NCBI RefSeq assembly: GCF_019968605.1 | Contig: NZ_CP082966.1 | Coordinates: 4,267,501 to 4,331,500, forward strand | Direction: 5' to 3' | Length of the DNA: 64,000 nt | DNA from: Polaribacter litorisediminis | Lineage (GTDB): Bacteria; Bacteroidota; Bacteroidia; Flavobacteriales; Flavobacteriaceae | Part shown: one piece after another, positions 27,801 through 35,021 of the stretch | How positions within the stretch are numbered: position 1 is the first letter of the stretch | Layout of the letters: each line of letters starts with the position of its first letter | Position numbers and translations under genes: made by a program | Notes under the pieces: generated by a model | The model's input: only the letters and a program-made list of their open reading frames with translations | Databases searched by the model: none | What the model was told of the DNA's origin: nothing

Positions 27801-28029
27801 TGAAGGAGTTCCGTTAAAACAAGCAGCCATTGAAGCAGGAGCCGTAAGAACAACGCCAATTCTTTTAACAGCCGGAACCGTAGTTATTGGAGCGTTTGTA
27901 ATCTTATTTGATCCTATTTTTCAAGGATTGGCAATTTCATTAATGGGCGGCACTATTGTTTCTACGGTATTAACTTTACTAGTAGTGCCTTTAGTATACT
28001 TTATGATTGAGAAGAAAAATTATAAATAA
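24835..28029 (+). CDS. RND efflux permease (AcrB/HAE-like, second system)
   Basis: 1064 residues, 12 helices, two periplasmic loops. The TM4 relay motif is GIVVDDSIIIAEN; the C-terminal half has IALAGIMVRNSVLLIDFI. The DD motif argues against a CusA/CzcA-type metal pump, though the downstream PII-like gene is a feature often linked to cation pumps, so the substrate is open. It follows a TolC and an adaptor gene and is itself followed by PII-like and DUF2892 genes. Full length and intact. Confidence 0.93.
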   Translation: MKEGLAGKIAKVFIGSKLTILLMIVFMVIGVYASFLIPREEEPQIDVPIADIFVGYPGASPTEVENRVVKPLEKLISNIKGVEYVYSTSMKEKAMVIVQFYVGEDIERSFVKLYNEINKHMDEMPAGVTFPLVKTRAIDDVPILGLTLWSENYDDFQLAQMAQELESEIKKVNDVSITHKIGGRNRQLRVVLDKDKLAASGLDFLSVSEMIKANNAQLNSGSFDKNDTEFLVHTGKFLASVEDIENLVVGVQQQQPIYLKQIAAIVDGPEIPQNYVSLGFGQASEKSKTYNSEYPAVTISVAKRKGADAMKISEVIIDKVNHLRTTLIPDDVHVEVTRNYGETASHKVSELLLHLIGSIIAVTLVVMLAMGWRGGLVVFLSVPITFALTLLSYYMLDYTLNRITLFALVFVTGIVVDDSIIIAENMHRHFKMKRLPFKQAALYAINEVGNPTILATFTVIASVLPMAFVSGLMGPYMAPMPIGASIAMILSLFVALTITPYLGYIFLREKGKKGAEEKVEKPLEETFIYRVYNKLERPLLESAKKRWLFLGATFIVLMGTMVLFFTNSVVVKMLPFDNKNEFQVVIDMPEGTTLERTGVVTQEIAQYLSTRPEVKNYQNYIGTSAPITFNGLVRHYDLRGGSNMADIQVNLVDKGERDIQSHGIAKLLRPEIQKIAAKYNANVKLVEVPPGPPVLSTIVAEVYGPDYNEQIKIANSVQNILTNTTDVVDVDWMVEADQKEYQFEINKEKAMLYGVAPQQIAYTMNMALSNRPITNLYDENAVNQVGLLLTLDEKEKSTISDISQLKVKSKQGNLIPIADLVEIKESVAGKSIYHKNQKRVVYVIADMAGELESPAYAILGMEEKLKEIQLPEGYQLNEMYLGQPDFEDDYTVKWDGEWQITLEVFRDLGIAFLGALILIYILIVGWFQNFKAPIVMMVAVPLSLIGIILGHWIMGAFFTATSFIGMIALAGIMVRNSVLLIDFINLRLAEGVPLKQAAIEAGAVRTTPILLTAGTVVIGAFVILFDPIFQGLAISLMGGTIVSTVLTLLVVPLVYFMIEKKNYK

Positions 28030-28039
28030 TAGTAAATTG

Positions 28040-28115
28040 TCTCGCAGATTTCATAGATTTCAGCAGAAAAGAAGTACAAATATCTGTGATGATGAAGGAA
28101 ATCTAAGGGAAATAA
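28040..28115. repeat. CGCAGATTT-type repeat remnant between pump and PII-like genes
   Basis: CTCGCAGATTTCATAGATTT followed by CAGCAGA and, 40 bases later, an imperfect reverse copy (AAATCTAAGGGAAAT). It resembles the CGCAGATT-iterated intergenic elements common in Bacteroidota genomes. No gene is lost here; it fills the 98-bp gap. Confidence 0.5.
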
Positions 28116-28127
28116 AAAATAAACAAC

Positions 28128-28433
28128 ATGAAATTAGTTTTAGTTACAGCAGTAGAAGAGTTTCAAAAGGATGTTTTGAAACTCTTTAAAGAAGCAAAAA
28201 TTGAAAATTTTAGCAGTTCTGATATCGATGGCTATAAAAATATCCCATCCTTATTGGTAGCTTCCAATTGGTTTTCAGGTATCAAAGGAGGCAATGAATC
28301 CATCATGTATTTCTCTTTTACAGAAGATAAAAATATAGATGATTTATTCAATTTAATCGAAGAGTTCAACAAGAATCTAGAAACTAATAATCCGGTAAAA
28401 GCGGTAGTGGTTCCTATAGAAAAATGGATATAA
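28128..28433 (+). CDS. PII-like small protein linked to the RND pump
   Basis: 101 residues with an alternating beta-alpha-beta layout (MKLVLVTAVEEF, helix KDVLKLFKEAKI, strand IMYFSFTE, helix DDLFNLIEEFNKN, strand VKAVVVPIEKWI) as in the PII/CutA ferredoxin-like fold. There is no T-loop Tyr51 region, but a Gly-rich segment FSGIKGGNES sits at the same place. PII-like proteins are known next to RND cation pumps and may sense a small ligand or bind the pump. The family is inferred from fold pattern and context, not from a clear motif. Confidence 0.6.
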   Translation: MKLVLVTAVEEFQKDVLKLFKEAKIENFSSSDIDGYKNIPSLLVASNWFSGIKGGNESIMYFSFTEDKNIDDLFNLIEEFNKNLETNNPVKAVVVPIEKWI

Positions 28434-28452
28434 ACATAAATAATAAGCGTAA

Positions 28453-28638
28453 ATGTTAAACAAGTATTTTAGAGTGATAGTAGGAGTAATGGTTTTGTTA
28501 ATGGTTACTTTAACCTATTATGTTAGTATAAATTGGTTGTGGTTTGGAGTTTTTATTGGTTTGAATATGATTCAATCTGCTTTTACCAAATGGTGTTTAT
28601 TAGAGACGATTCTGTTAAAATTGGGAGTAAAAAAATAA
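28453..28638 (+). CDS. DUF2892 (YgaP-type) membrane protein
   Basis: 61 residues, two hydrophobic helices (7-24 and 27-44). The family pattern is visible: NKYFRVIVGVMVLL, then WLWFGVFIGLNMIQSAFTKWCLLE. In other proteins this domain anchors a rhodanese; here it stands alone. A single Cys (CLLE) is at the usual position of the family. DUF2892 genes often occur with sulfur-handling or Crp/Fnr-controlled clusters. Last gene of the RND operon, 19 bp after the PII-like gene. Confidence 0.8.
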   Translation: MLNKYFRVIVGVMVLLMVTLTYYVSINWLWFGVFIGLNMIQSAFTKWCLLETILLKLGVKK

Positions 28639-28651
28639 CAAGTGCTCAATG

Positions 28652-28690
28652 AAAAAGAGATTCTTTTGAATTAAGAGGAGTTTCTTTTTA
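28652..28690 (+). terminator. Possible terminator of the second RND operon
   Basis: An imperfect A/G-rich to C/T-rich hairpin (AAAAAGAGA with TTTCTTTTT) closes around CTTTTG/AAGAGG and ends in TTTCTTTTTA. Weak. Confidence 0.35.
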
Positions 28691-28766
28691 GTTTGGTTTT
28701 TGAGATAAAAAAGGAGAGAGGAGTAATAATTTCTATCTATAATTTTTATTTATTCTAAATAAGAAT

Positions 28767-28774
28767 TATATTTG
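28767..28774 (+). promoter_or_regulatory. -7 element of the Cys-rich miniprotein gene
   Basis: TATATTTG, a perfect Bacteroidota -7 box, 18 bases before the ATG. Confidence 0.6.
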
Positions 28775-28792
28775 TGTTTTATTTCATAGCAT

Positions 28793-28987
28793 ATGATTGT
28801 TTTTTACACTCTAGAAAAGCCAAAAAGGACATTGTCAAATACACCTATTTGTGATGATGTTTGCACATCAAACTGTATAAAGCCTAAAAGTAAGTGCTGT
28901 AACAAGTATAAAAAAAAGGGCATTAATTGTAAAAGATGTCCGCATATTCTGCTTCAGAAGGCGTCTCATACCATTTTAGACATATAA
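28793..28987 (+). CDS. Cysteine-rich 64-residue protein
   Basis: A basic miniprotein with seven Cys (20, 24, 28, 35, 36, 46, 49) arranged C-x3-C-x3-C-x6-CC-x9-C-x2-C inside a Lys-rich stretch (KPKSKCCNKYKKKGINCKRCP). There is no signal peptide, so metal or Fe-S binding in the cytoplasm is more likely than disulfide folding. I recall similar short proteins in other Flavobacteriia, of unknown role. A perfect -7 box upstream supports expression. Confidence 0.7.
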   Translation: MIVFYTLEKPKRTLSNTPICDDVCTSNCIKPKSKCCNKYKKKGINCKRCPHILLQKASHTILDI

Positions 28988-29129
28988 TGCCCCAATAAAT
29001 CGTTTCTTTTTCGCTTCTTTTTTATTAAAAAAAATGACCGTAACGAAGGCTACGCTAATTCTTTTTTAATTTCAATGAATCAAAAAATAATTCAATTTAT
29101 GTATACGGCATAATAAACCTAAACTGGTA

Positions 29130-29876
29130 TTAATTTTTTATTTTGTCAATGGCAAAAGGTAGCAATCGCTGAACAAATTTGGTATATGCCAAGGTTGATG
29201 GATGCAAGTTGTCCGATGCCACAAGAGCAGGATTTACGAAACCTTCACGTGTTATATCAGTAATGTTTACAAAGGTAATTCCGTTTTGATCACAGTAATT
29301 TTTTGCAAATTCATTGTAGCTGTCTATTTCCTCAGAAATCGTAGTATTTCCCTGACCAAAAGGGGTGTAGGCATAATCAGGAATTGAAATAACAATTAAA
29401 TTATTTTTATCATTTTTTGCAGCTTGTATCGCTGTGTTTACCAAGGTTGGAAATTCTGTTTGATATATAGAAAAGGCTTTACGTTGAAATTGATTATTGA
29501 CTCCTATTAATAAAGTTACCAGATCAAAATCGGTAGCAATATTTTCATCTTTGATGGCATCAATTAGATTCGTGGTCGTCCAACCGGTTCTCGCAATTAC
29601 TTGCAAATTAATAGAAGTTTCTTCTTCTTCAAAATTTTGAAGTAAACTATCTTTTAATTGTTCTGGAAATCTGCATGTTTCACAAACACTTTGCCCAATG
29701 GTATAACTATCACCTAAAGATAAAATCTTAAAATTTTTAGATTCCGAAATCGTATCTTCAGGATTTGTTATTACTGGAACTTCATCTTCCGTTTGTATAA
29801 TTTCTTCATCGATGTTTTCACAAGAAAAATTCATCAATAAAATAAAAACAGTACAAAGATAAAACCCTTTTTTCAT
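29130..29876 (-). CDS. SGNH/GDSL-family hydrolase lipoprotein
   Basis: 248 residues: lipobox MNFSC (Cys19), a spacer of about 30 acidic residues, then an SGNH hydrolase domain. Block I is SLGDSYTIGQ (nucleophile Ser57), block II has RTGWTT, block III is IGVNNQF, and block V SDNLHPS carries the catalytic Asp222/His225. A CETC pair follows the nucleophile. It is an exported esterase or acetylhydrolase of unknown substrate. It lies 29 bp after the acyl-CoA dehydrogenase gene and has its own near-consensus -7 box (TATCTTTA on minus, 29887-29894). Confidence 0.85.
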   Translation of the reverse strand: MKKGFYLCTVFILLMNFSCENIDEEIIQTEDEVPVITNPEDTISESKNFKILSLGDSYTIGQSVCETCRFPEQLKDSLLQNFEEEETSINLQVIARTGWTTTNLIDAIKDENIATDFDLVTLLIGVNNQFQRKAFSIYQTEFPTLVNTAIQAAKNDKNNLIVISIPDYAYTPFGQGNTTISEEIDSYNEFAKNYCDQNGITFVNITDITREGFVNPALVASDNLHPSTLAYTKFVQRLLPFAIDKIKN

Positions 29877-29905
29877 TCCAATTTTATAAAGATAAATGGA
29901 TAACT

Positions 29906-31084
29906 TTATTTAAAAGCATTCAATCCAGTGATGTCTAAACCAGTAATTAATAAGTGAATATCATGCGTTCCTTCATAGGTTACCACGCTTTCTAAATTCA
30001 TCATATGACGCATGATAGAATATTCGCCAGTAATTCCCATTCCGCCTAACATTTGTCTGGCATCTCTAGCTATTTTTAAAGCCATATCCACATTATTTCT
30101 TTTTGCCATAGAAATTTGAGCAGAGGTTGCTTTTCCCTCATTCTTTAGAGTTCCTAACCTCCAAGCTAATAATTGTGCTTTGGTAATTTCGGTAATCATT
30201 TCTGCTAATTTTTTCTGTTGTAATTGAAACTGTCCTATTGGTTTTCCGAATTGTTCGCGTTCTTTTGCGTATCGCAAAGCAGTGTCATAACAATCCATAG
30301 CGGCACCAATTGCACCCCAAGCAATACCATATCTAGCAGAATCTAAACAACCTAAAGGAGCTCCCAATCCCGATTTATTGGGTAATAAATTCTCTTTCGG
30401 TACTTTTACATTATCAAAAATAAGTTCTCCAGTAGAAGAAGCTCTCAAAGACCATTTGTTGTGGGTTTCTGGTGTAGAAAAACCTTCCATGCCACGCTCT
30501 ACAAGTAGTCCGTGAATTCTGCCTTCTTCATTTTTTGCCCAAACTACGGCAACTTGACAAAAAGGAGCATTCGAAATCCACATTTTTGCGCCGTTAAGTA
30601 AATAATGATCTCCTTTGTCCTTAAAGTTGGTTTCCATTCCTGAAGGATTTGAACCATGATTAGGTTCTGTTAAACCGAAACTTCCCATCCATTCACCAGA
30701 AGCTAATTTTGGTAAATATTTTTTACGTTGTTCCTCATTTCCGTAGGCATAAATAGGATACATCACTAATGAAGACTGCACAGAAGCAGTAGAACGCACA
30801 CCCGAATCTCCTCGTTCTATTTCTTGCATAATTAATCCGTATGAAATTTGATCTAACCCAGCGCCACCATATTCTTCTGGAATGTAAGGACCAAAAGCCC
30901 CAATTTCTGCCAAACCATTAATTATTTGTTTTGGGAATTCTGCTTTTTGGGCATATTCTTCTATAATCGGGGAAACATCTCGTTTTACCCAATCACGAGC
31001 AGATGCTCTAATCAGTAGGTGTTCTTCCGTTAATAAATCATCTAAATTATAATAATCAGGTGCTTGAAAAAGATCTGGTTTCAT
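29906..31084 (-). CDS. gcdH: Glutaryl-CoA dehydrogenase (acyl-CoA dehydrogenase family)
   Basis: A FAD-dependent enzyme oxidising and decarboxylating glutaryl-CoA to crotonyl-CoA in lysine/tryptophan breakdown. Diagnostic features are the substrate-carboxylate Arg in ERGDSGVRSTASVQSSLV (Arg97), SLRASSTGELIFDNV, and the catalytic base Glu371 in TYEGTHDIH, which is the glutaryl type position. Length 392 is normal. A TATTTTTG -7 box (minus strand, 31128-31135) precedes it. The downstream SGNH gene may be partly co-transcribed. Confidence 0.9.
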   Translation of the reverse strand: MKPDLFQAPDYYNLDDLLTEEHLLIRASARDWVKRDVSPIIEEYAQKAEFPKQIINGLAEIGAFGPYIPEEYGGAGLDQISYGLIMQEIERGDSGVRSTASVQSSLVMYPIYAYGNEEQRKKYLPKLASGEWMGSFGLTEPNHGSNPSGMETNFKDKGDHYLLNGAKMWISNAPFCQVAVVWAKNEEGRIHGLLVERGMEGFSTPETHNKWSLRASSTGELIFDNVKVPKENLLPNKSGLGAPLGCLDSARYGIAWGAIGAAMDCYDTALRYAKEREQFGKPIGQFQLQQKKLAEMITEITKAQLLAWRLGTLKNEGKATSAQISMAKRNNVDMALKIARDARQMLGGMGITGEYSIMRHMMNLESVVTYEGTHDIHLLITGLDITGLNAFK

Positions 31085-31267
31085 GGATTCTATGTATTTA
31101 AATTGATTTTAAATGTCTAATATTTAACAAAAATATTAATAATTGTTTAAATTTATTACAATTACTCTAAAAATATTTGTTAATTTAGGATGATAAAAAT
31201 ACATAATTTTAAAAGTTCGCAAGATGAAATCATTAAAAAGTTGAAGTTTTCATTTAAGTTTGCGTTA

Positions 31268-31660
31268 ATGAAGTTTACGCTAGGAAAACAAGAACGATTA
31301 AAAAGTAGAAAATTAATTGAAAGACTTTATAAGGAAGGCAATTCCTTAAAGGCTTATCCGTTAAGAATGATGTATTTGCAGACAGAACATACATCAAATT
31401 TTCCTGCACAAGTTGGCGTTTCCGTGCCAAAAAGAAACTTTAAAAAAGCTCCAGACAGAAATAGATTAAAAAGATTGATGCGGGAAACCTATCGACTGCA
31501 AAAAGGAATTGTTTACGATCAATTAGAGATGCCCCATATTTTTATGATTTCGTATCTTGGTAAAGAAAAATGGAGCTACGAAGATTTGTATGTAAAAATG
31601 GAAAAACTATTAACTTTATTCATAGAGGAAACAAAAACTATAAAAAATGATGAAATTTAA
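31268..31660 (+). CDS. rnpA: Ribonuclease P protein component
   Basis: 130 residues. The protein subunit of RNase P, which matures tRNA 5' ends. It has the RNR signature (VPKRNFKKAPDRNRLKRLMRE) and the N-terminal FTLGKQERLKSRKLIERLY. I choose ATG 31268 because the family begins with FTLGKxERLK; the in-frame ATG at 31190 would add 26 atypical residues. rpmH and yidC are not in this window. It overlaps the protease gene by 14 nt. Confidence 0.92.
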   Translation: MKFTLGKQERLKSRKLIERLYKEGNSLKAYPLRMMYLQTEHTSNFPAQVGVSVPKRNFKKAPDRNRLKRLMRETYRLQKGIVYDQLEMPHIFMISYLGKEKWSYEDLYVKMEKLLTLFIEETKTIKNDEI

Positions 31661-33281
31661 TCGCTCGAAAACAATAATGGTTGTTCTTTTATTAGGTACA
31701 ATTTTTTTAACGTTTTCCTTTAAATCTAAATTCTTTGAAGTTGCCAAACAAATAGAAATTTACAATTCTTTGTTTAAAGAGTTGAATATGTATTATGTAG
31801 ATGAAATAAATCCGGCAGAATTAACAGAGAAAGCTATTAAAAACACTTTAAAAGATTTAGATCCGTACACTAATTTTTACAATGAACAAGATGTAGAAGA
31901 GGCAAAAATTAGAAGAGAGGGCGAATATGCGGGTATAGGAGCAGCTGTTTATTATACCAATAAAGGTATTCAAATTAGAGAAATTTATAAAGGATTTTCT
32001 GCGGATAAAGCCGATTTAAAAGCAGGCGATTTGATTACATCTGTAAACGGACAATTGTTAGAAAATATGGAAAGAGATCAGCTCTCTATGTTTTTAAAAG
32101 GAACCCCAAACACAAAAATATCTTTAGAAATTGAACGGCAAGGCAATACAATTGTAAAGGAATTGAAAAGAGAAAAGGTAGTTGTAAACCCTGTTCCTTT
32201 TTACGAAATGATGAATGAAGAAACGGGTTATATCACTTTAACGCGTTTTAATAACAAGGCATCATCAGAAGTAAAAAAAGCCTTTTTAGCGTTGAAGAAA
32301 AAAGGCATGAAAAAGTTGGTTTTTGATTTGCGCTCTAATCCCGGAGGATCACTTTTTGAATCTATCAATATTTCTAATTTTTTTATCCCAAAGGGCAAAG
32401 TAATTGTGACCACAAAGGGGAAAATTAAAGAAATGAGTAATACCTATAAAACTTCCAACGAACCTTTAGATTTAGAAATTCCGATAGTTGTTTTGGTTAA
32501 TGGCCGCTCTGCATCGGCATCTGAAATAGTAAGTGGGTCTTTACAAGATTACGATAGGGCTGTTATTATGGGGCAGCGTTCTTTTGGAAAAGGATTGGTA
32601 CAACGCCAAAAAGAACTCACATACGGAACGCAATTAAAATTAACGATTTCGAAATATTACACACCAAGCGGACGCTGTATTCAAGAACTAGATTACACAA
32701 ATAGAGATGCTAAAACAGGAGAAGTTCCTAAATTTTCTGACAATGGCGTGCAAGAATTTAAAACAGAAAACGGAAGAACAGTTTACGACGGCGGAGGTGT
32801 ATTGCCCGATGTTGAAATTAAAAGATCGATAATCACAGAAGCAACAGAAAAGTTATTAAGTTCTAAGGCTATGTTTAACTTTGCTACAGATTACTTTTAT
32901 CAAAATACACAAATAGCGCTTGCAGAAGATTATGAATTTACACCTTCAGATTTTAAAAATTTTACAAAGTTTTTAAAAAACGATACCACATTTGTAACAG
33001 CGGCAGAGAGCTTATTTAAAAAGGCATTTTTATCTGCAGATACTGAGAAAATAACTAAAGAATATGAGAAAATACAAGAACAGTTATTTGAAAATAAAAT
33101 TGCTGAAATCTCTAAAAATAAAGATATTATAAATGAATTGTTAAGTGAGGAAATTCTTAAAAAATATTATTATGAAGAAGGGGTTTATAAAAATCATTTA
33201 AAGAAGGATAAAACAATTTTTGAAGCCTTAAAATTGCTGCAAAATCTAGACGCCTATAACCAAATGTTATCGGGTAAATAA
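31647..33281 (+). CDS. C-terminal processing peptidase (S41, PDZ)
   Basis: 544 residues: an N-terminal membrane anchor (TIMVVLLLGTIFLTFSF), a PDZ domain (about 88-170, GEYAGIGAAVYYTNKGI), then the S41 catalytic core. The nucleophile Ser lies in NGRSASASEIVSG (about 285-297) and the general-base Lys315 in QRSFGKGLVQ. It trims C-termini of periplasmic proteins. Second gene after rnpA, start overlapping; a C-terminal extension of about 150 residues after the core is helical. ATG 31647 or 31650. Confidence 0.92.
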   Translation: MMKFNRSKTIMVVLLLGTIFLTFSFKSKFFEVAKQIEIYNSLFKELNMYYVDEINPAELTEKAIKNTLKDLDPYTNFYNEQDVEEAKIRREGEYAGIGAAVYYTNKGIQIREIYKGFSADKADLKAGDLITSVNGQLLENMERDQLSMFLKGTPNTKISLEIERQGNTIVKELKREKVVVNPVPFYEMMNEETGYITLTRFNNKASSEVKKAFLALKKKGMKKLVFDLRSNPGGSLFESINISNFFIPKGKVIVTTKGKIKEMSNTYKTSNEPLDLEIPIVVLVNGRSASASEIVSGSLQDYDRAVIMGQRSFGKGLVQRQKELTYGTQLKLTISKYYTPSGRCIQELDYTNRDAKTGEVPKFSDNGVQEFKTENGRTVYDGGGVLPDVEIKRSIITEATEKLLSSKAMFNFATDYFYQNTQIALAEDYEFTPSDFKNFTKFLKNDTTFVTAAESLFKKAFLSADTEKITKEYEKIQEQLFENKIAEISKNKDIINELLSEEILKKYYYEEGVYKNHLKKDKTIFEALKLLQNLDAYNQMLSGK

Positions 33282-33284
33282 TTT

Positions 33285-33292
33285 TATATTTG
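33285..33292 (+). promoter_or_regulatory. -7 element upstream of the DUF6909 gene
   Basis: TATATTTG, perfect match, 16 bases before the ATG and just after the protease stop. Confidence 0.6.
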
Positions 33293-33308
33293 CACTTCAA
33301 AATTTAGC

Positions 33309-34988
33309 ATGCAACCAAATAAAAATATAAAGAGAACAAGAGCGCAAGAATCTACAAATGCCATAGAAAAATTATACATTTCTATGCGTCATTTATTTAG
33401 TAGAGGTTTCTATAAACCGATGGGTATTTCAGGAGAAACGCTGCGCAAATCATTATTGCTTTTGCGTCCAGAAATCTATGGTTCTATTGCAGAAGAAAGA
33501 TTAGAGTTAGATGGTTTAGTCTATGTTATAGAAAGACTCCCGGAAGGAATTGAAGAATGTCAATTCATTAATTTGACTGCGGATGAAGGGTATAAAAATT
33601 CGCATTTCGAGCCTATAATTCCGTCTAAAAGAAGAAGAAATTGTTATCGAATAGACAAAGACCAAATGAATATTGAGATTACCAGAGGAAGATCTGAAAT
33701 CTATGATATTTTAACACACCTTACTTTTTTATTTATAGAGTCTCACAAAATTCAAGAACGTGTTTCTTTGCATGATGGCGAAGATTATATTAGAGAATGG
33801 AAACATTTAGAAGATGTTGTTTTGCATCAAAAGAAAACATCTGAAAAAGAAATAGAGGTTTTAATTGTGCATTTAGGCAATATATTAGGAAGAACTTTTG
33901 ATGAAGTTTCAGGAATCTATAAATTTTTCAGTACCGCAGAAAATCCGAATAAATTTTTTAATTTAATTTATTGGTTAGGTAAACTTGCCATTAATGAACT
34001 TGAGGATAATAAAAAAAGAACGGTTACTTTTAGTTCTGTTTTAATTGAAGAAATTGGGCATCATATTTACGGAGAAATTTGGGCAAATAATATTAAATTT
34101 ATTTTAGAAAAACATAGTTTACTGCAAAGACCAATTCATATTATAAGTGCAAATATGCACAGTGTTATGAATTCAATTTATGCAAAAGGGGCTTTGCCAG
34201 AAGAATCTGAAAAAAATAAAAATTTTGAATTATTTCAGTTGTTAAGCAACTCTAATAGTAAATCGTTGCAGAAAAAAGTTAAAGACTTTGCCTCCGAACA
34301 CGGATTAATTTATGTTAAAGATAATTCAGGAACCAATATTAATGTTCAAATAATTGATACAAATAAAATAAACTTTGATGTTTCTTCGTTTAAAAAAGAA
34401 AATTCATTTTCAGAGAATGCGGTTATTATTGTAATGGATTATGCTTTTGGTGAGCAGGCTTATGAAACTATGGACGAACTATTGAAGCCTTACCATGTTG
34501 ATAATGATAAGATTCACTTAGATATAAAGTCTATTTCTATTATGGGTAAAGCGGGTATTTTAGAAGGAGGAAAAGGAGATATAATGATTCCTTCTGCTCA
34601 TATTTTTGAAGGTACAGCAGACAATTATCCGTTTAAAAATGAATTAAAGAAAGAGAATTTAGAAGGTTTTGGTGTTCAAGTTTTTGACGGCTCTATGATT
34701 TCAGTTTTAGGAACATCGCTTCAAAATAGAGATTTGTTAAAGTTTTTTCATGATTCTACTTGGAATGTAATTGGTTTAGAAATGGAAGGAGCGCATTATC
34801 AAAAGGCAATACAATCTGCATCAAAAATTAGAGGAAATATCTCTAAAGATATAAAAATAAGGTACGCATATTATGCATCAGACAACCCATTAGAAACCGG
34901 AGCAACATTGGCTTCTGGTGGATTAGGCATGACAGGGGTAATTCCTACCTATGCTATTACTCAAAGAATATTAGAACAAATTTTTTAA
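33309..34988 (+). CDS. DUF6909 family protein with nucleoside-phosphorylase-like C-terminal half
   Basis: 559 residues, no signal peptide, cytoplasmic. The N-terminal half (about 1-200) is helical and conserved in Bacteroidota, in my memory under DUF6909. The C-terminal half resembles the phosphorylase/MTAN fold: a Gly-rich SIMGKAGILEGGKGDIMIP strand, then GLEMEGAHY (489-497) like the VxMExA motif of purine and uridine phosphorylases, then YYASDNPL (521-528) where those enzymes have the catalytic Asp. Whether it cleaves a nucleoside or binds one is unknown. It leads into the polysaccharide cluster. Confidence 0.75.
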   Translation: MQPNKNIKRTRAQESTNAIEKLYISMRHLFSRGFYKPMGISGETLRKSLLLLRPEIYGSIAEERLELDGLVYVIERLPEGIEECQFINLTADEGYKNSHFEPIIPSKRRRNCYRIDKDQMNIEITRGRSEIYDILTHLTFLFIESHKIQERVSLHDGEDYIREWKHLEDVVLHQKKTSEKEIEVLIVHLGNILGRTFDEVSGIYKFFSTAENPNKFFNLIYWLGKLAINELEDNKKRTVTFSSVLIEEIGHHIYGEIWANNIKFILEKHSLLQRPIHIISANMHSVMNSIYAKGALPEESEKNKNFELFQLLSNSNSKSLQKKVKDFASEHGLIYVKDNSGTNINVQIIDTNKINFDVSSFKKENSFSENAVIIVMDYAFGEQAYETMDELLKPYHVDNDKIHLDIKSISIMGKAGILEGGKGDIMIPSAHIFEGTADNYPFKNELKKENLEGFGVQVFDGSMISVLGTSLQNRDLLKFFHDSTWNVIGLEMEGAHYQKAIQSASKIRGNISKDIKIRYAYYASDNPLETGATLASGGLGMTGVIPTYAITQRILEQIF

Positions 34989-35021
34989 CAGATATAAATC
35001 GATCTATAACGACGTCAACCT

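Noticed and set aside
28007..28189. 60-codon open frame across the gap between pump and PII-like genes
   Set aside because: It overlaps both genes in another frame and its centre is the CGCAGATTT-type repeat, so it is a shadow.
10472..28638. Whole efflux region as a genomic island
   Set aside because: No integrase, tRNA, direct repeats or att sites were seen at its ends, and codon use looks like the neighbours by eye.
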